Positions 54,356-64,000 of a stretch of 64,000 nucleotides of DNA are shown in pieces. The translations under genes and the position numbers were made by a program. The notes beneath the pieces were generated by a model, which worked only from the letters and a program-made list of their open reading frames with translations, did not search any database and had not been told where the DNA came from. Source of the DNA: Odobenus rosmarus divergens (Eukaryota; Chordata; Mammalia; Carnivora; Odobenidae). The DNA lies in the NCBI RefSeq assembly GCF_000321225.1, contig NW_004450404.1, positions 1,031,848 to 1,095,847 of the forward strand. Direction: 5' to 3'. Position 1 is the first letter of the stretch; the number at the start of each line of letters is the position of its first letter.

Positions 54356-55337
54356 TTCTCTCTCTCTCTCCTTCATCCTATTGGTTTTCCCTCTTTTCCT
54401 CCCCTCCCCTTACCTAGCTTGACACTTGCCAAACTATGCCAGGGCCTAGAATGTACATGGTTACCTCTGTCCAGAGCTGGAGAAGCAGTACTGAAGACCA
54501 CATGATGAGAGACCCACCTTGGAATGACTCCCTGATAACCAGACCCAACCCTCTGAGGGAGGCGCTCACAGCCCACCACTGGACGTGGCGGAATAAAGGT
54601 GTTTCAAAACAGGGCATGACTTGCTTTAGCGTACAAATGATTACCACCTTAAAAGTAAATGCGTATGCAAGGATATAGCAACTAATTCTTTCACAGGGGA
54701 GTAGTTTACGGTTTCACAAGAACACTTTTAATGCAAGGCTTACGGTAAGCTATATTTATACAAAGTTAACCTGAGGTAAACCATCTTCCATTTCTTTGAA
54801 AACATTTCACCAGGAAAACTGAATTTAGGTAGCTATCACAACCTTAAATCAATCCAAATTGTCATACCTGATATTTTCTCTTAACTTCTCTTCCCATTGG
54901 GTAGTAACAAACGCTGGGCTTTTTTCTTTACTTAAACTATGTTTTAATATTGTATTTTCAATAATGAAATAAAATGCAATGAAAACATACATAAATGAAG
55001 ATAAAAACCAAATTAATTGTGCTGGTAGGATGGGTTCCACCAAGCAACTAAGAAAACCACCACATCAATTTCTCCTTTGTTGTTTTACACTTGACACCAT
55101 ATTGGGGTTAGAAATAAAGTATGGTGCGTTAAAATCCTTCTGCTTCCAAATATATTTGCCACATGAGATGCACTAAACACTTAACTGTCCCTTAGTCCAA
55201 TTTCAGGGAGTAAAAGACAAAGAAACTTTTGCCCATAAAGATTTTATTGTTCCCACTGGAAATGAGTAAGAAATTACCTTATTATCCAGCCATACTTGAC
55301 AGATAAAGTGTGGAAGATAGGAACCTGGTGATATATT
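54356..55337. other. Unassigned DNA
   Basis: (TC)n at 54358-54370. Overlapping frames on both strands at 54373-54678 without domains. No repeat family recognised. Confidence 0.4.
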
Positions 55338-55351
55338 AATATCATTTTTTA

Positions 55352-55542
55352 GGGGCGCCTGGGTGGCTCAGTCAGTTAAGCGTCTGCCTTCGGCTTGGGT
55401 CATGATTCCAGTGTCCTGGGATCGAGCCCCGCATCGGGCTCCGTGCTCTGCGGGAAGCCCACTTCTCCCTCTCCTCCCGGCTTATACTCTCTCACTGTCT
55501 CTCCTTCTCTCTCTCTCAAATAAATAAAATCTTTAAAAAATA
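55352..55542 (+). mobile_element. Can-SINE
   Basis: Full copy with CAGTTAAGCGTCTGCC, a shortened middle (CGGGAAGCCCACTTCTCC) and tail AATAAAATCTTTAAAAAAT. Duplications around atatcatttttta at 55339-55351 and 55544-55556. Confidence 0.95.
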
Positions 55543-55639
55543 TATATCATTTTTTAATTCACTGTAAGAGCCTCACACTCAATCCCTACGCTGTTGTGTC
55601 TCTGCCAACCGTGGCCACAAAAGAAATTTCTAGTCCTTC

Positions 55640-56165
55640 CCTTTGGTGGTAGATTGCAGAACTAGCCATACATCCTTGCTGTCCCAGCATGCTTGTCCAT
55701 TTGCAAGGTGACTTTACAGATCCTCCTATCAAAAGGTGGAGTCTATCTCTCCACCCCCTGAAAGGGCTGGCCTTGCCACTTGCTATGCCCAATGGGACAT
55801 TAGAAAATGTGATACAAGCAAAAGCTTGAAAAGTGCTTGAGCATGGAAGTTTGCACTGTCTTGCCGTTCTTAAAACCTCGAACCACCATGTAAGCACATA
55901 CACAAGCCTGAGCTAGCCTGCCAGATGGCGAAAGCACATGCCCAGTCACCACCACTGTGCCAACCCCCAGGGACAGTCAGTGAGCTGACTGGCAGCTGAC
56001 TGCAGGTGCATGAATGAGGCCCAACTGAGACCAGCAGGACCATCTAGCTGAGCCTAGGCCAAGTGCAGACTCCAGAACTGAGAATTAATGAAATGGCTGT
56101 GGCTCTATTAAGCCACTAAATCTGGGGGTGTTTTGTTACACAGGAAAAGCTAATTTATATACCTA
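55640..56165 (+). mobile_element. Old MaLR/MLT1-like LTR
   Basis: 'ggtggagtctatctctccac', 'ctggccttgccacttgctat', 'aaacctcgaaccaccatgta', 'gctctattaagccactaaat', 'gtgttttgttacacaggaaa' follow the order seen in ERVL-MaLR class LTRs. No internal genes. Family is unsure; the 105-codon minus frame through it is not a gene. Confidence 0.5.
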
Positions 56166-56615
56166 GTCTTTCTTCCTCTCCTTCCTCTTCATTCTTTCTC
56201 TCCCTTCTCTACCCTTCCTGTTTTCCGTTATTTCCCACCCCCCACGGTTCTTGCTTTCTTCTTTTCCTAATACAAGTACTACAAAGTACCCATTCCGGAC
56301 ACATCAGTACAAGCCACTGGCCTGGGCTAGTTCTCATTCACAGCCTGCCTCCTTTTTGCCTCTAACTCACTCCTTTTGAAGCCCACCAAGCCGACTCTGC
56401 AGACTTTGCAAGGGCGATGGCCCCACTCATAAAGTGATGCAAGATGTTTCTAGGGACCAGCAGGCCATAAGGTAGAATCTTGGCAGAGTTTGCAGCCCAT
56501 CTCTGAACATTTGCTGGTGATAATCTCCCTGGGGGAGTCATTTGTCACTGTGACCCATTGAGTGGGCTACTGAGGTGTTCTAGCCCTCCCCTCTACACAC
56601 CAGAGGGGAAATGTC
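56166..56615. other. Unassigned DNA
   Basis: CT-rich stretch at 56167-56245, otherwise nothing recognised. Confidence 0.4.
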
Positions 56616-56634
56616 ATAAGAAAATGGACCTTTC

Positions 56635-56830
56635 GGGGTGCTTAGGTGGCTCAGTGTGTTGGGCATCCGTCTCTTGGTTTCGGCTCAGGTCATGATCTCA
56701 GGGTCGTGGGATCGAGCCCCACATTGGGCTCCACAGATCAGCGTGGAGTCTGCTTGTCTCTCTCCCTTCGCTCTGCCCCTCCCCGTGCTCTAATAAGTAA
56801 ATACGTGAATATCTTTAAGAAAAAAGAAGA
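56635..56830 (+). mobile_element. Can-SINE, older subtype
   Basis: GGGGTGCTTAGGTGGCTCAG head, CCGTCTCTTGGTTTCGGCTC, GGGTCGTGGGATCGAGCC, degraded tail AAATACGTGAATATCTTTAAG. Duplications aagaaaatggacctttc / aagaaaatggacttttc at 56618-56634 and 56831-56847. Confidence 0.95.
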
Positions 56831-56847
56831 AAGAAAATGGACTTTTC

Positions 56848-57724
56848 AAGTCAGACACCCAAGGGTTAAAGGGCATAGCCCAAGACCCCTTCTCTCAAAT
56901 GGCCGCTCAGGCTAAGTAAGCAGAAAATATATTTATAACTACAGGAAACAATGCATTGTGAGTGGTAAAATGCTTAGATTTCCATTTGTTTACTACACGA
57001 ATAAAAGACAATCAATAGGATCATCCTGCTAATGACATCAAACCACTCAGTACTCAGAAGACAGAAGGTCATTTCTTAAAATGCTTTTCTTTCCACTTCC
57101 ATATTTATAGTGTGCACTTTATTCCCTTTCTAACTTATTTTTCCTCTGAATCATGTTTTTTCAGACTTTCTAAAAGCTTACTTTTCCCTGCTGGCCTGGA
57201 ACATACCATTTGTTTGTGGTTACAACATTAATGTTTAGAAAGGTCAAATTAGATGTCAGGGTTGGATAAATATTTGTGTGTGTGTGTATGTGTGTGTGTG
57301 TGTGGTTGAGAGAAAGAGAGAGAGAGATGTTTTAAATGGAACTCTCTCCCTTAGGATTCCCTGGAGTTGTTCTTTCCTTCTCTAGGGACATGTGTGAATG
57401 TACTTCTAAACTGAGCACCAAAATGTCAGGTGGACGGAAATTTTAATGGTTTCCATCAGTGAGTGTAAATTGGAAGTAGCCCCTCTAGTACAGATTTCTA
57501 AGATTTTCCTCAATTTCTTAATGCTGCTGTTGGCAGAGCACAGGAAGACTGCTGCCTCAAACATCTTCTAATATTTCCCTTCCTATGTTCTCAGACTGTC
57601 TATAGAGCCTCCCTGTTTAGAGAGAATCACTTTTGCTCCTTCCCATCTGCTAATAGTAATAACTCCTTCCATTTGTACAGTGGTTTATGATAAGCAAGCT
57701 GCTTTTACATACATTATCTCAATT
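56848..57724. other. Unassigned DNA with a microsatellite
   Basis: Only the (GT)n/(GA)n repeat at 57272-57328 stands out. Confidence 0.4.
57272..57328. repeat. (GT)n followed by (GA)n microsatellite
   Basis: About 30 bp of GT units with one TATG interruption, then GAGAGAAAGAGAGAGAGAGA. Confidence 0.9.
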
Positions 57725-58400
57725 GGCCCACAAATGTTTACAGAGTAGCTGCCAAGCAAATTCCTAGCCTCATGCTGGGTAGCGGGGATACACTGGAAAG
57801 CAAAATTAAGTCCTGCCTTCAGGAAGTTTATTGTCTGGTGGTGAAACAAAGATGTGATACCAAAAATTAATACCAAGAAATGCAAAACTGCAATTGTGGT
57901 AAGTGCCACCAAGAAAAGCCTGTGGCCCTGAGTGAAGACAGTGGGATTTGACCGGGGCGGGGGGCGGGGGGGGTCAATGAAGCTTCCCTGAGGAAGTGAT
58001 GCTAAAACCCAAAGGATAAGTGGAAGGAGTTAACCCAGAAAAGAGGCAGGGAAAGACCATACAAAGTAGAAGCAGCGTGTGCAAAGGCACTGCGGTAGGA
58101 GAGAATACAACCCATGAGAGGACCTAAGACCATGTCAGAGAGGCCAGGACACAGAGGGCCGGGGGCGCACTCAGGGATGAGGCTAAAGGAGCAAGACTCA
58201 GCTCATACCAGCTCTTGGTGGCCAAGGTGAGGATTCATGTCTTGTTCTCAGAGCAATGGAAAGGCACTTAAGGATTTTAAACCGAGGGTGGTATGTTCAC
58301 ATTTTGATAAGATTGTTCTGGCTGTTGAGTGGAAAATGGATTAGAGGGAGACAGAGTGGAAGTGGGGGTTCCAGTTCAGGATTTCTGCTCTCCATCTCAA
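57725..58400 (-). mobile_element. Long L2 LINE remnant
   Basis: About 675 bp in L2 order, reversed: 'aaatgtttacagagtagctg', 'gctgggtagcggggatacac', 'gcttccctgaggaagtgatg', 'gtgcaaaggcactgcggtag', 'ggaaaggcacttaaggattt', 'aagattgttctggctgttga'. No coding capacity. It contains a strong G-run cluster (57954-57973). Confidence 0.75.
57954..57973 (+). other. G-run cluster, potential G-quadruplex
   Basis: Three G tracts of 4, 6 and 8 separated by single C residues. The last tract can supply two stacks, so a four-tract quadruplex is possible on the plus strand. Confidence 0.6.
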
Positions 58401-58492
58401 ATACTGTTCTGAAGGTCTGAGCAATTTGATAAAACAAAAATCCAAAGTAAGATGTATAATCAAGGAAATGGAAACTATAGATTTATGTCATA

Positions 58493-58516
58493 CACACACA
58501 CACACACACACACACA
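58493..58516. repeat. (CA)n microsatellite
   Basis: About eleven to twelve AC units. Confidence 0.95.
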
Positions 58517-58576
58517 ATGGAATTAAGAGATCAGAAAAGGAGGAAGATTCAAAATAATTATACAAATCAGTTTTCC

Positions 58577-59000
58577 CAGGGCTAAGCAAACTTTTCCTGT
58601 GAAGGGCCACATAGTAAATATTTCTAGCTTTGAAAGCTACAGAATCTCTGCTGCAACCACTCGTCTCTGCCACTGCAGCAAGAAAACAGCCACTTGGGGC
58701 ACCTGGGTGGCTCAGTCGGTTAAGCATCTGCCTTCGGCTCAGGTCATGATCCCAGGGTCCTGGGATCGAGCCCCCCGTTGGGCTCCCTGCTCAGCGAAGA
58801 GTCTGCCTCCCCCTCTCCCTCTGCCTCTCCCGCTGCTTGTGCTCTCTCTCTCTCTCTCTGACAAATAAATAAAATCTTAAAAAAAAAAAACCAGCCACAG
58901 ACAAAATGTAAACGAACGGGCGTGGCTGTGTGCCAAAGCAACTTTATCTTCAAAACCAAGGGGCTGGTGGGATCTGGCCCATGGGCAGTAGATGGTCCGG
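58577..59000 (+). mobile_element. Old ~210-bp MER-type DNA element, copy 3, split by a Can-SINE
   Basis: Left half 58577-58694 (AAGCAAACTTTTCCTGTGAAG, GGCCACATAGTAAATATTTC), right half 58888-59000 (AATGTAAACGAACGGGCGTG, GGCTGTGTGCCAAAGCAACTT, GATCTGGCCCATGGGCAGTA). Same family as the copies at 7417 and 11161. The SINE falls exactly between the halves. Confidence 0.68.
58695..58887 (+). mobile_element. Can-SINE
   Basis: Full copy with tail AATAAAATCTTAAAAAAAAAA. Duplications aaaacagccact / aaaccagccaca flank it (58683-58694 and after 58887). Confidence 0.96.
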
Positions 59001-59601
59001 CTCTATACCAATGAAGAAGGGATTGTCGTATCTGAGAAGAGAGATGCTAGTTTGGCTGAGGATGGTGGTGGTGGTGATAAAAGACATATTTGAGAAGTAT
59101 TTGGAAGGGAGCGCTGATGGGCCTCGCGTTTGGACTGGCTATTAAACATGAGCCAGTGGAAGGCAGAGCCTCGATTTCAGTTGAGGCAAGAGAGGCTCAA
59201 AGCTAGTAAGTGGCCAAGTGTGGACTAGAACCCAGTTCCTCGGACTTATGCACACCTGGCCCAGCATGCCTTCCCACCACAGCCACAGCCCCTCTGGTAG
59301 TCCCATCTAGAGCTCCCCTACTGGCCCCGGCAGTGCCCCAGCATTCCACTGTTGCTAGCTTTCAAGTGTACAGAACGCTTCCTCCAAGTGCTTTTGGCTT
59401 CTGTGGCCACATATAATCTCTATAGCATTAACATCAATTCCCAGCCTTTCCCCTCACATCAGTCCCTGTGAGACAACCTGGAAATGAGTCAGGTAAAAAC
59501 AACAACAAAAGACAGCCTAGTAGACAGTCAAGGCCTAATTGGGGGCGGGGGCACAGAATGAAAAAACCAGAGTGGGTAGAATTAACCAGAAACCAGCCCT
59601 A
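59001..59601. other. Unassigned DNA with a MIR-like piece
   Basis: A reversed MIR-like fragment lies near 59180-59245 (CTCAAAGCTAGTAAGTGGCC, AGAACCCAGTTCCTCGGAC). The rest is unrecognised; frames here have no domain. Confidence 0.4.
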
Positions 59602-59614
59602 AAAAGATGAGCTT

Positions 59615-59806
59615 GGGGGCACCTGGGTGGCTCAGTCGATGAAGCATCCGACTCTGAGCATTCAGCTCAGGTCATGATCTCGGGGTCCTGAGATCAAGCC
59701 CCTCATTGGGCTCCACACTCAGTAGGAAGTCTGCTTCCCCTCTCCCTCTGCCCCTACCCCCCATTCATGCACACACTCTCGAAACAAATAAATCTTAAAA
59801 AAAAAA
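59615..59806 (+). mobile_element. Can-SINE, older subtype
   Basis: GGGGGCACCTGGGTGGCTCAG head, CATCCGACTCTGAGCATTC, tail AAATAAATCTTA14. Duplication aaaagatgagctt identical at 59602-59614 and 59807-59819. Confidence 0.96.
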
Positions 59807-59820
59807 AAAAGATGAGCTTA

Positions 59821-60270
59821 CAGTCAAGTGTCTGGTGAGGATGGGGAGGGGCAAAGGCAGGAGGAGGAAGGGCAAGCCCAAATGTGAGGGGCAGATTTGA
59901 GAACCAACACTTCCTAATGCCATGAGGGAAGGCGCATAGACTGATGTGGGAAGAGCAGGAAACCAATTTTGGAGCTTTGAGTGGTAGGTACACAGGCCCT
60001 TCTTTTCAGCTCTTGCCTTCCAGCCTCGTCCCCCTCATCCTTAGCATCTTAAAATTCTGTCCTTGCACCTGTCCTCAGGGAGGTCTCTGGAGAGGTAGAG
60101 AAGAATTTCACATTGGGCTTGTGTCTTAGAATCTCTAGTAATATTTTTATTTAGAGTCACTACTTGTTCCATGGAGGCCGAGAGGTAATTAACAACCAAG
60201 ACTACAGATGACAAAATGGCACTCTGTATGCCCCACCCCCCACAAAGAAAAATAGCTTCAAGGAGAATAT
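59821..60270. other. Unassigned DNA
   Basis: No recognised repeat or gene. Confidence 0.4.
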
Positions 60271-60286
60271 ATGAATCAGAGAAGGA

Positions 60287-60485
60287 GGGGGATGCCTGTG
60301 TGTCTCAATTGGCTGGGCATCTGACTCTTGATTTCAGCTTGGGCCATGATCTCAGAGTCCTGGGATCGAGCCCCGCGTTGGGGTCCGCGCTCGGGGCAGA
60401 GTGTGTATGTCCCTCTCCCTCTCCCCACTTGCTGTCTCTCTTGCTCTCTCTCTCTCTCTCAAATAAATAAATAAAATCTTGAAAA
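60287..60485 (+). mobile_element. Can-SINE, older subtype
   Basis: Diverged head GGGGATGCCTGTGTGTCTCA, CTGACTCTTGATTTCAGCTTG, (CT)n at 60441-60460, tail AATAAATAAAATCTTGAAAAA. Target duplication unclear. Confidence 0.93.
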
Positions 60486-60673
60486 AATATCAGAGGAGAT
60501 CAACCAAGGAGGGGAACTATAAAACAGATAACTAGGTCCTAAGGCCTTCCTATTTGTATTATCAAACCACAAATGTGGCTCTTTGGTGTCCAGATAGAAA
60601 AAAAAAAAATCAGTCATATTCCATTCTGAACTCTTATCCATGAAGAGAAGAAAACAAAAGAATCCTTCAAGGT

Positions 60674-60775
60674 TGGGGCACCTGGCTGGCTCAGTTGGTA
60701 GAGTGTGCAACTCTTGATCTCAGGGTTGTGAGCCCCACATTGGGTGTAGAGATTTAAAAATAAAATATTTTTTTA
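60674..60775 (+). mobile_element. Short old Can-SINE subtype
   Basis: TGGGGCACCTGGCTGGCTCAG, GAGTGTGCAACTCTTGATCTC, GGGTTGTGAGCCCCACATTGG, A-rich tail. Left flank aagaatccttcaagg and right flank aaaaaatcctttgagg are its diverged duplication. Confidence 0.93.
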
Positions 60776-60790
60776 AAAAATCCTTTGAGG

Positions 60791-61008
60791 GGTGCCTGGA
60801 TGGCTCAGTCGTTAAGCGTCTGCCTTCGGCTCAGGTCATGATCCCAGGGTCCTGGGATCGAGCCCCAAATCGGGCTCCCGCTTCTCCCTCTCCCACTCCC
60901 CCTGCTTGTGTTCCCTCTCTCACTGTGTCTCTCTCTGTCAAATAAATAAATAAAATCTTTAAAACATAAAATAAAATAAAATAAAATAAAATAAAATATA
61001 AAAAAATA
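60791..61008 (+). mobile_element. Can-SINE, CGTTAAGCG subtype, in the duplication of the preceding SINE
   Basis: Younger-subtype body with part of the CGGGCTCCCTGCTCGGCGGG region deleted. The tail grew into (AAAAT)n at 60966-61000. Identical flanks aaaaatcctttgagg at 60776-60790 and 61009-61023. Confidence 0.96.
60966..61000. repeat. (AAAAT)n microsatellite in a SINE tail
   Basis: About seven AAAAT units continuing the poly(A) tail of the SINE at 60791. Confidence 0.95.
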
Positions 61009-61023
61009 AAAAATCCTTTGAGG

Positions 61024-62396
61024 AAGCAAAGTTTTTCCTAAGCTAGTCCTTAACGGAACCTACTTAGGGGCCATACTCAGTCTCTCCACTTCTTTCTTCC
61101 AGCCTCTCTTGAATGAATTTCAGTCAGCCTTCTGGGCCACTCCTATCAAGGTCACCCATGATTCCACCTGGCCAAACCCAGCCATCGCTTCTCAGTCCTC
61201 CACTTGTCCTTTCAGTAGCCTTGGACAGCTGATCACATCACCTGCAGTTAGTTGTGGCTTCCAATTAAGACTCTTCAAAATGAAGGCTAGTCTGTGTTTG
61301 CACAGGGAAAGGACAGAGGGGCATGTTCTGTGAAGGGAAGAACCATCTCCAGTCAACTCCTCTGCATGGATGAATGGTGTCATACCACATGCTCATAGTC
61401 AAAAGGACACTGCTGTGAGGACACAAAGATGTTCTTTATCAGAGGGACTGAAGATGATGGTGACCTGGAAGGCCCGTGAGAGCTTGCCTAGAGTAAGACT
61501 CCTCTCCTACCCTAAAAGTTCTTAGTTTTTAACTGCTGTCTAAAAGACCACCTCTCAAGGATTCTTTTTTCTAAGGCCTTGCAACCATTACAGAACACAA
61601 ATTTCAACTACTATGGTCATGAACAGGTAAGTGTGACTTACCTGATCAGGTCAGCTTTGCTGGTGAGTAGGGATACCACAGGCACAGATGATTGGGGAGG
61701 GCCCAGTGGGGTCAGGAATGGACAACACAGGAGCATTGAAGTGGGAAGCTGCTGTTGACTTGGAGAAGGCAAAAGGAGGGGGATGGGGAAGAGATTCCCA
61801 AGGAGGGGCTTGGCCTATAGTAGAGGTCTGCTCGGCTGCTCCTTAGAAACTGGAAGTCAATGCCATTCCAAGCAGCTTTCGTCCATCAAGGAAAATCTCC
61901 CATTTGAGACTGGTCTTCTCATTTTATTTTGTTTCCTCCCTCATCAGGATGTTCTCTCAAAGCATCAATACTACCTTTTGCTCAGGGTGCCTTCAGTGAC
62001 TACTTGGCTCCCCCGGAAGTGGAGTTATTTTTGCAGACTGGATGGTGCAAGATAGGGTGGGGAAAGCCGGCGACAGTGGAAACTCCTCTCTCACCGGCGA
62101 ACTTGGCTGTGGCACCAAGCCCTGGCCTCACACCAGAGCAGGCCATCCATTTTCTTCTTTTTTTAGTAATATCCCCCTGAACCCACCCAATGCTGTGATT
62201 TGTCAGTGTGTTTTTCCAGGAGAGCTAGCAAACCACCTGACAGATTCAATGGTTTTCATTGACAGCCCCAGTGGAGTCCTCCAAAGACTGCAAAACAGGA
62301 CACACAAACAGCCCATAAAAATCCTACCTCCCACAAGTGTCTGAACACTGCCTTTTCCCAAATGACCCTCCAGCACTGATGCAGCATGGGTGGCTT
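61024..62396. other. Mostly unassigned; L2 reverse-transcriptase-region piece at 61090-61260
   Basis: The part with CTCCTATCAAGGTCACCCATG, GCTTCTCAGTCCTCCACTTG and GGACAGCTGATCACATCACC resembles the L2-class reverse transcriptase coding region (plus strand), heavily decayed. The remainder, including frames of 83-100 codons at 61783-62344, shows no domain. Confidence 0.45.
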
Positions 62397-62410
62397 CACA
62401 GTATTTTTTT

Positions 62411-62606
62411 TTTTTTTAAAGATTTTATTTATTTACCTGACAGGGACACAGTGAGAGAGGGAACACAAGCAGGGGGAGTGGGAGAGGAGGGAGAAGCAGG
62501 CTTCCCGCTGAGCAGGGAGCCCGATGTAGGGCTTGATCCCAGGACCCTGGCACCATGACCTGAGCCAAAGGCAGACGCTTAACCAACTGAGTCACCCAGG
62601 CGCCCC
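62411..62606 (-). mobile_element. Can-SINE, reverse orientation
   Basis: Full reverse copy. 14-bp duplication cacagtattttttt at 62397-62410 and 62607-62620. Confidence 0.97.
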
Positions 62607-62852
62607 CACAGTATTTTTTTTAATGATTTTTCCAAAACTGGGGTGTTCCAAGTGATGTGGGAGTATTATTTTTTTCCCCCTTCCAGTACAAACCTAAGCT
62701 TCTCAGATCTTTTGGGAAAATGGGAGCATAACTCATGAATGAATCGACTCTCAAAACTGATCACCTGCCACCAGACAAGACCCCAAAGTCTCCATGAACT
62801 GTGAGATGCAGTGAGCCTGCTGGTTAAAAGTCACTTTAATGCACTGCAGGGA

Positions 62853-63038
62853 GGGGCGCCTGGGTGGCTCAGTCGGTTAAGCAGCTGCCTTTGGCTCAGG
62901 TCATGATCCTGGGGTCCTGGTATCGAGCCCCACGTCCGGCTCCCTGCTCAGCGGAGAGCCTGCTTCTCCCTCTCCCTCTGCCTACTTGTGCTCGCTATCT
63001 CTCTGTCAAATAAATAAATAAAATCTTTAAAAAAAAAA
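62853..63038 (+). mobile_element. Can-SINE
   Basis: GGGGCGCCTGGGTGGCTCAG, CGGTTAAGCAGCTGCC, tail AATAAAATCTTTA8. Duplications tgcactgcaggga / tacactgcaggga at 62840-62852 and 63039-63051. Confidence 0.97.
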
Positions 63039-63051
63039 TACACTGCAGGGA

Positions 63052-63599
63052 AAGCAGTGTGGTAACAGATGTGCCATCTAGTTTGACCTTGAACTCTTAT
63101 GAGGGGTCAGCAAAGTTGACTGCAGAAAGGCCACTCTCCAGAGGCAGTGACTCCAAGTCCTTCTGCCATCCAGACGTTGACCAATAAGCCACACTTTGCT
63201 AGTGAGCGTATGGAATGCCAAAAACCTTCTACTGGTAAAAGTAGTGACTCAACAAGAGTGATGAATAGGATGCGGAGGAAAAAAGCAAACATTATTTCTC
63301 TCATCTGAAGTATAACACATAGGTTAGTCTTGGGGATGGATGGAAAATTTTACAGTAAAAAAAGTTCAGGGTGAATATGAAACAGAATATTTCAGACAGT
63401 CTCCCAGGTTCTTCTTGGAAAGCGTCAGGTTGAAAGGAAATGGACCAAAATGGCAAAGTCAGTTTACAGCTAGTGGGCTTCATCAGGAATATTCACTAAC
63501 TTGCCAACTCCCTGTAAGCTGTCAAGAAATGTTAAGCATAGTGAAGAAAGGTCACCCTGCCCACTCATGAAGTAAATGGCAGTCGTTTCAAGGGACATG
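63052..63599. other. Unassigned DNA
   Basis: Short opposed frames only; no repeat recognised. Confidence 0.4.
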
Positions 63600-63975
63600 A
63601 GCCCCTAAAACCTTGGGCAAGTCAGTCTCTCTGTGCACTTGTTTCTTCATCTGTAAAATGTAGAGCATATCAGTAGTGCCCACCTCACACTTGTTGGGAC
63701 ACATAAATGTGTAAGTACATATACAACAGCTAGGGGGCGCCTGGGTGGTGCAGCTGGTTGAGCATTCGGCTCCTGATTTCAGCTCATGGTTTCAGCTCAG
63801 GTGTGAGATCAAGCCCTGCGTCTGCTTGAGATTCTCTCTCCCTCTCCCCCTGCCCTCTTGCTAGTGTGCTCACGCTCGCTTTCTAAGTAAATACATCTTT
63901 AAAAAAAAAACAAACACCTAAAACAACCCCTAGCACATAACAAATGTTCAATAAAGAATAGTTACCAGCATTATA
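63600..63975 (+). mobile_element. MIR SINE split by a Can-SINE
   Basis: 'aaaccttgggcaagtcagtc', 'acttgtttcttcatctgtaa' and 'tagtgcccacctcacacttg' (63608-63700) give the middle. After the SINE the 3' end resumes: 'aacccctagcacataacaaa' and 'tgttcaataaagaatagtta' (63926-63965). Confidence 0.8.
63734..63910 (+). mobile_element. Can-SINE, older subtype, inside a MIR
   Basis: GGGGCGCCTGGGTGGTGCAG head, GGCTCCTGATTTCAGCTCATG, a shortened middle, tail AAGTAAATACATCTTTAAAAAA. It inserted in the 3' third of a MIR. Confidence 0.94.
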
Positions 63976-63992
63976 GAAATACAGATTGAAAA

Positions 63993-64000
63993 GGGTGCCT
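63993..64000 (+). mobile_element. Probable start of another Can-SINE, cut by the window end
   Basis: The last bases, AGGGTGCCT after GAAA, match the first bases of several Can-SINE heads in this window (GGGGTGCCTGGG...). Too short to prove. Confidence 0.45.

Overview
The window looks like non-coding nuclear DNA from a caniform carnivore. The main evidence is 43 tRNA-Lys-derived Can-SINE copies (GGGGCGCCTGGGTGGCTCAG head, CT-rich middle, AATAAAATCTTT-poly(A) tail), with carnivore-type L1 3' ends and older mammalian repeats (MIR, L2, MER5, MER20, Tigger, L1M). Many Can-SINEs belong to a CGTTAAGCG / GGCGGGAAGCC / CCCACTCCCCCTGCTTGTGTTCCC subtype that I associate with bears and pinnipeds rather than mustelids, dogs or cats. 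That lineage call is inference from memory of the families, not a database result.

I find no convincing protein-coding gene, tRNA, rRNA, CRISPR array or operon. Every open frame is short (152 codons or fewer). Those I traced lie in Can-SINEs, L1 remnants, L2/MIR copies or a Tigger element, or lack any recognisable domain. The window is probably intergenic or intronic.

Layout. 0-7.4 kb: moderate Can-SINE density, one MER20, one MER5B-like element and a 150-bp L1 tail with a perfect 19-bp target duplication. 7.4-18.4 kb: AT-rich, no Can-SINE at all, with L2, L1M/HAL1-like and MER-type remnants and a MIR nested in a MIR. 18.4-30 kb: Can-SINE clusters, an MLT1-like LTR, L2 and MIR. 30-38 kb: few Can-SINEs, a 1.3-kb L1 ORF2/3'UTR fragment and a small GC-rich segment with a perfect NRF1-type motif. 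38-45 kb: a long old L1 copy broken by SINEs, an antisense younger L1 tail and an unexplained GC-rich block. 47-51 kb: the densest Can-SINE cluster, including inverted pairs and reused target sites. 51-57 kb: a possible LTR, an L2, a Tigger1-like element with TA duplications and an MLT1-like LTR. 57-64 kb: a long L2, more Can-SINEs, and a last SINE cut by the window end.

No multi-gene system is visible, so there is no gene-gene pathway to describe. The interest lies in retrotransposon history: a 35:8 strand bias of the SINEs, chains of insertions reusing one target site, a composite SINE with only outer target duplications, inverted SINE pairs able to form double-stranded RNA, and a few candidate regulatory motifs. 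Family names of old repeats were assigned by eye and should be confirmed with RepeatMasker.
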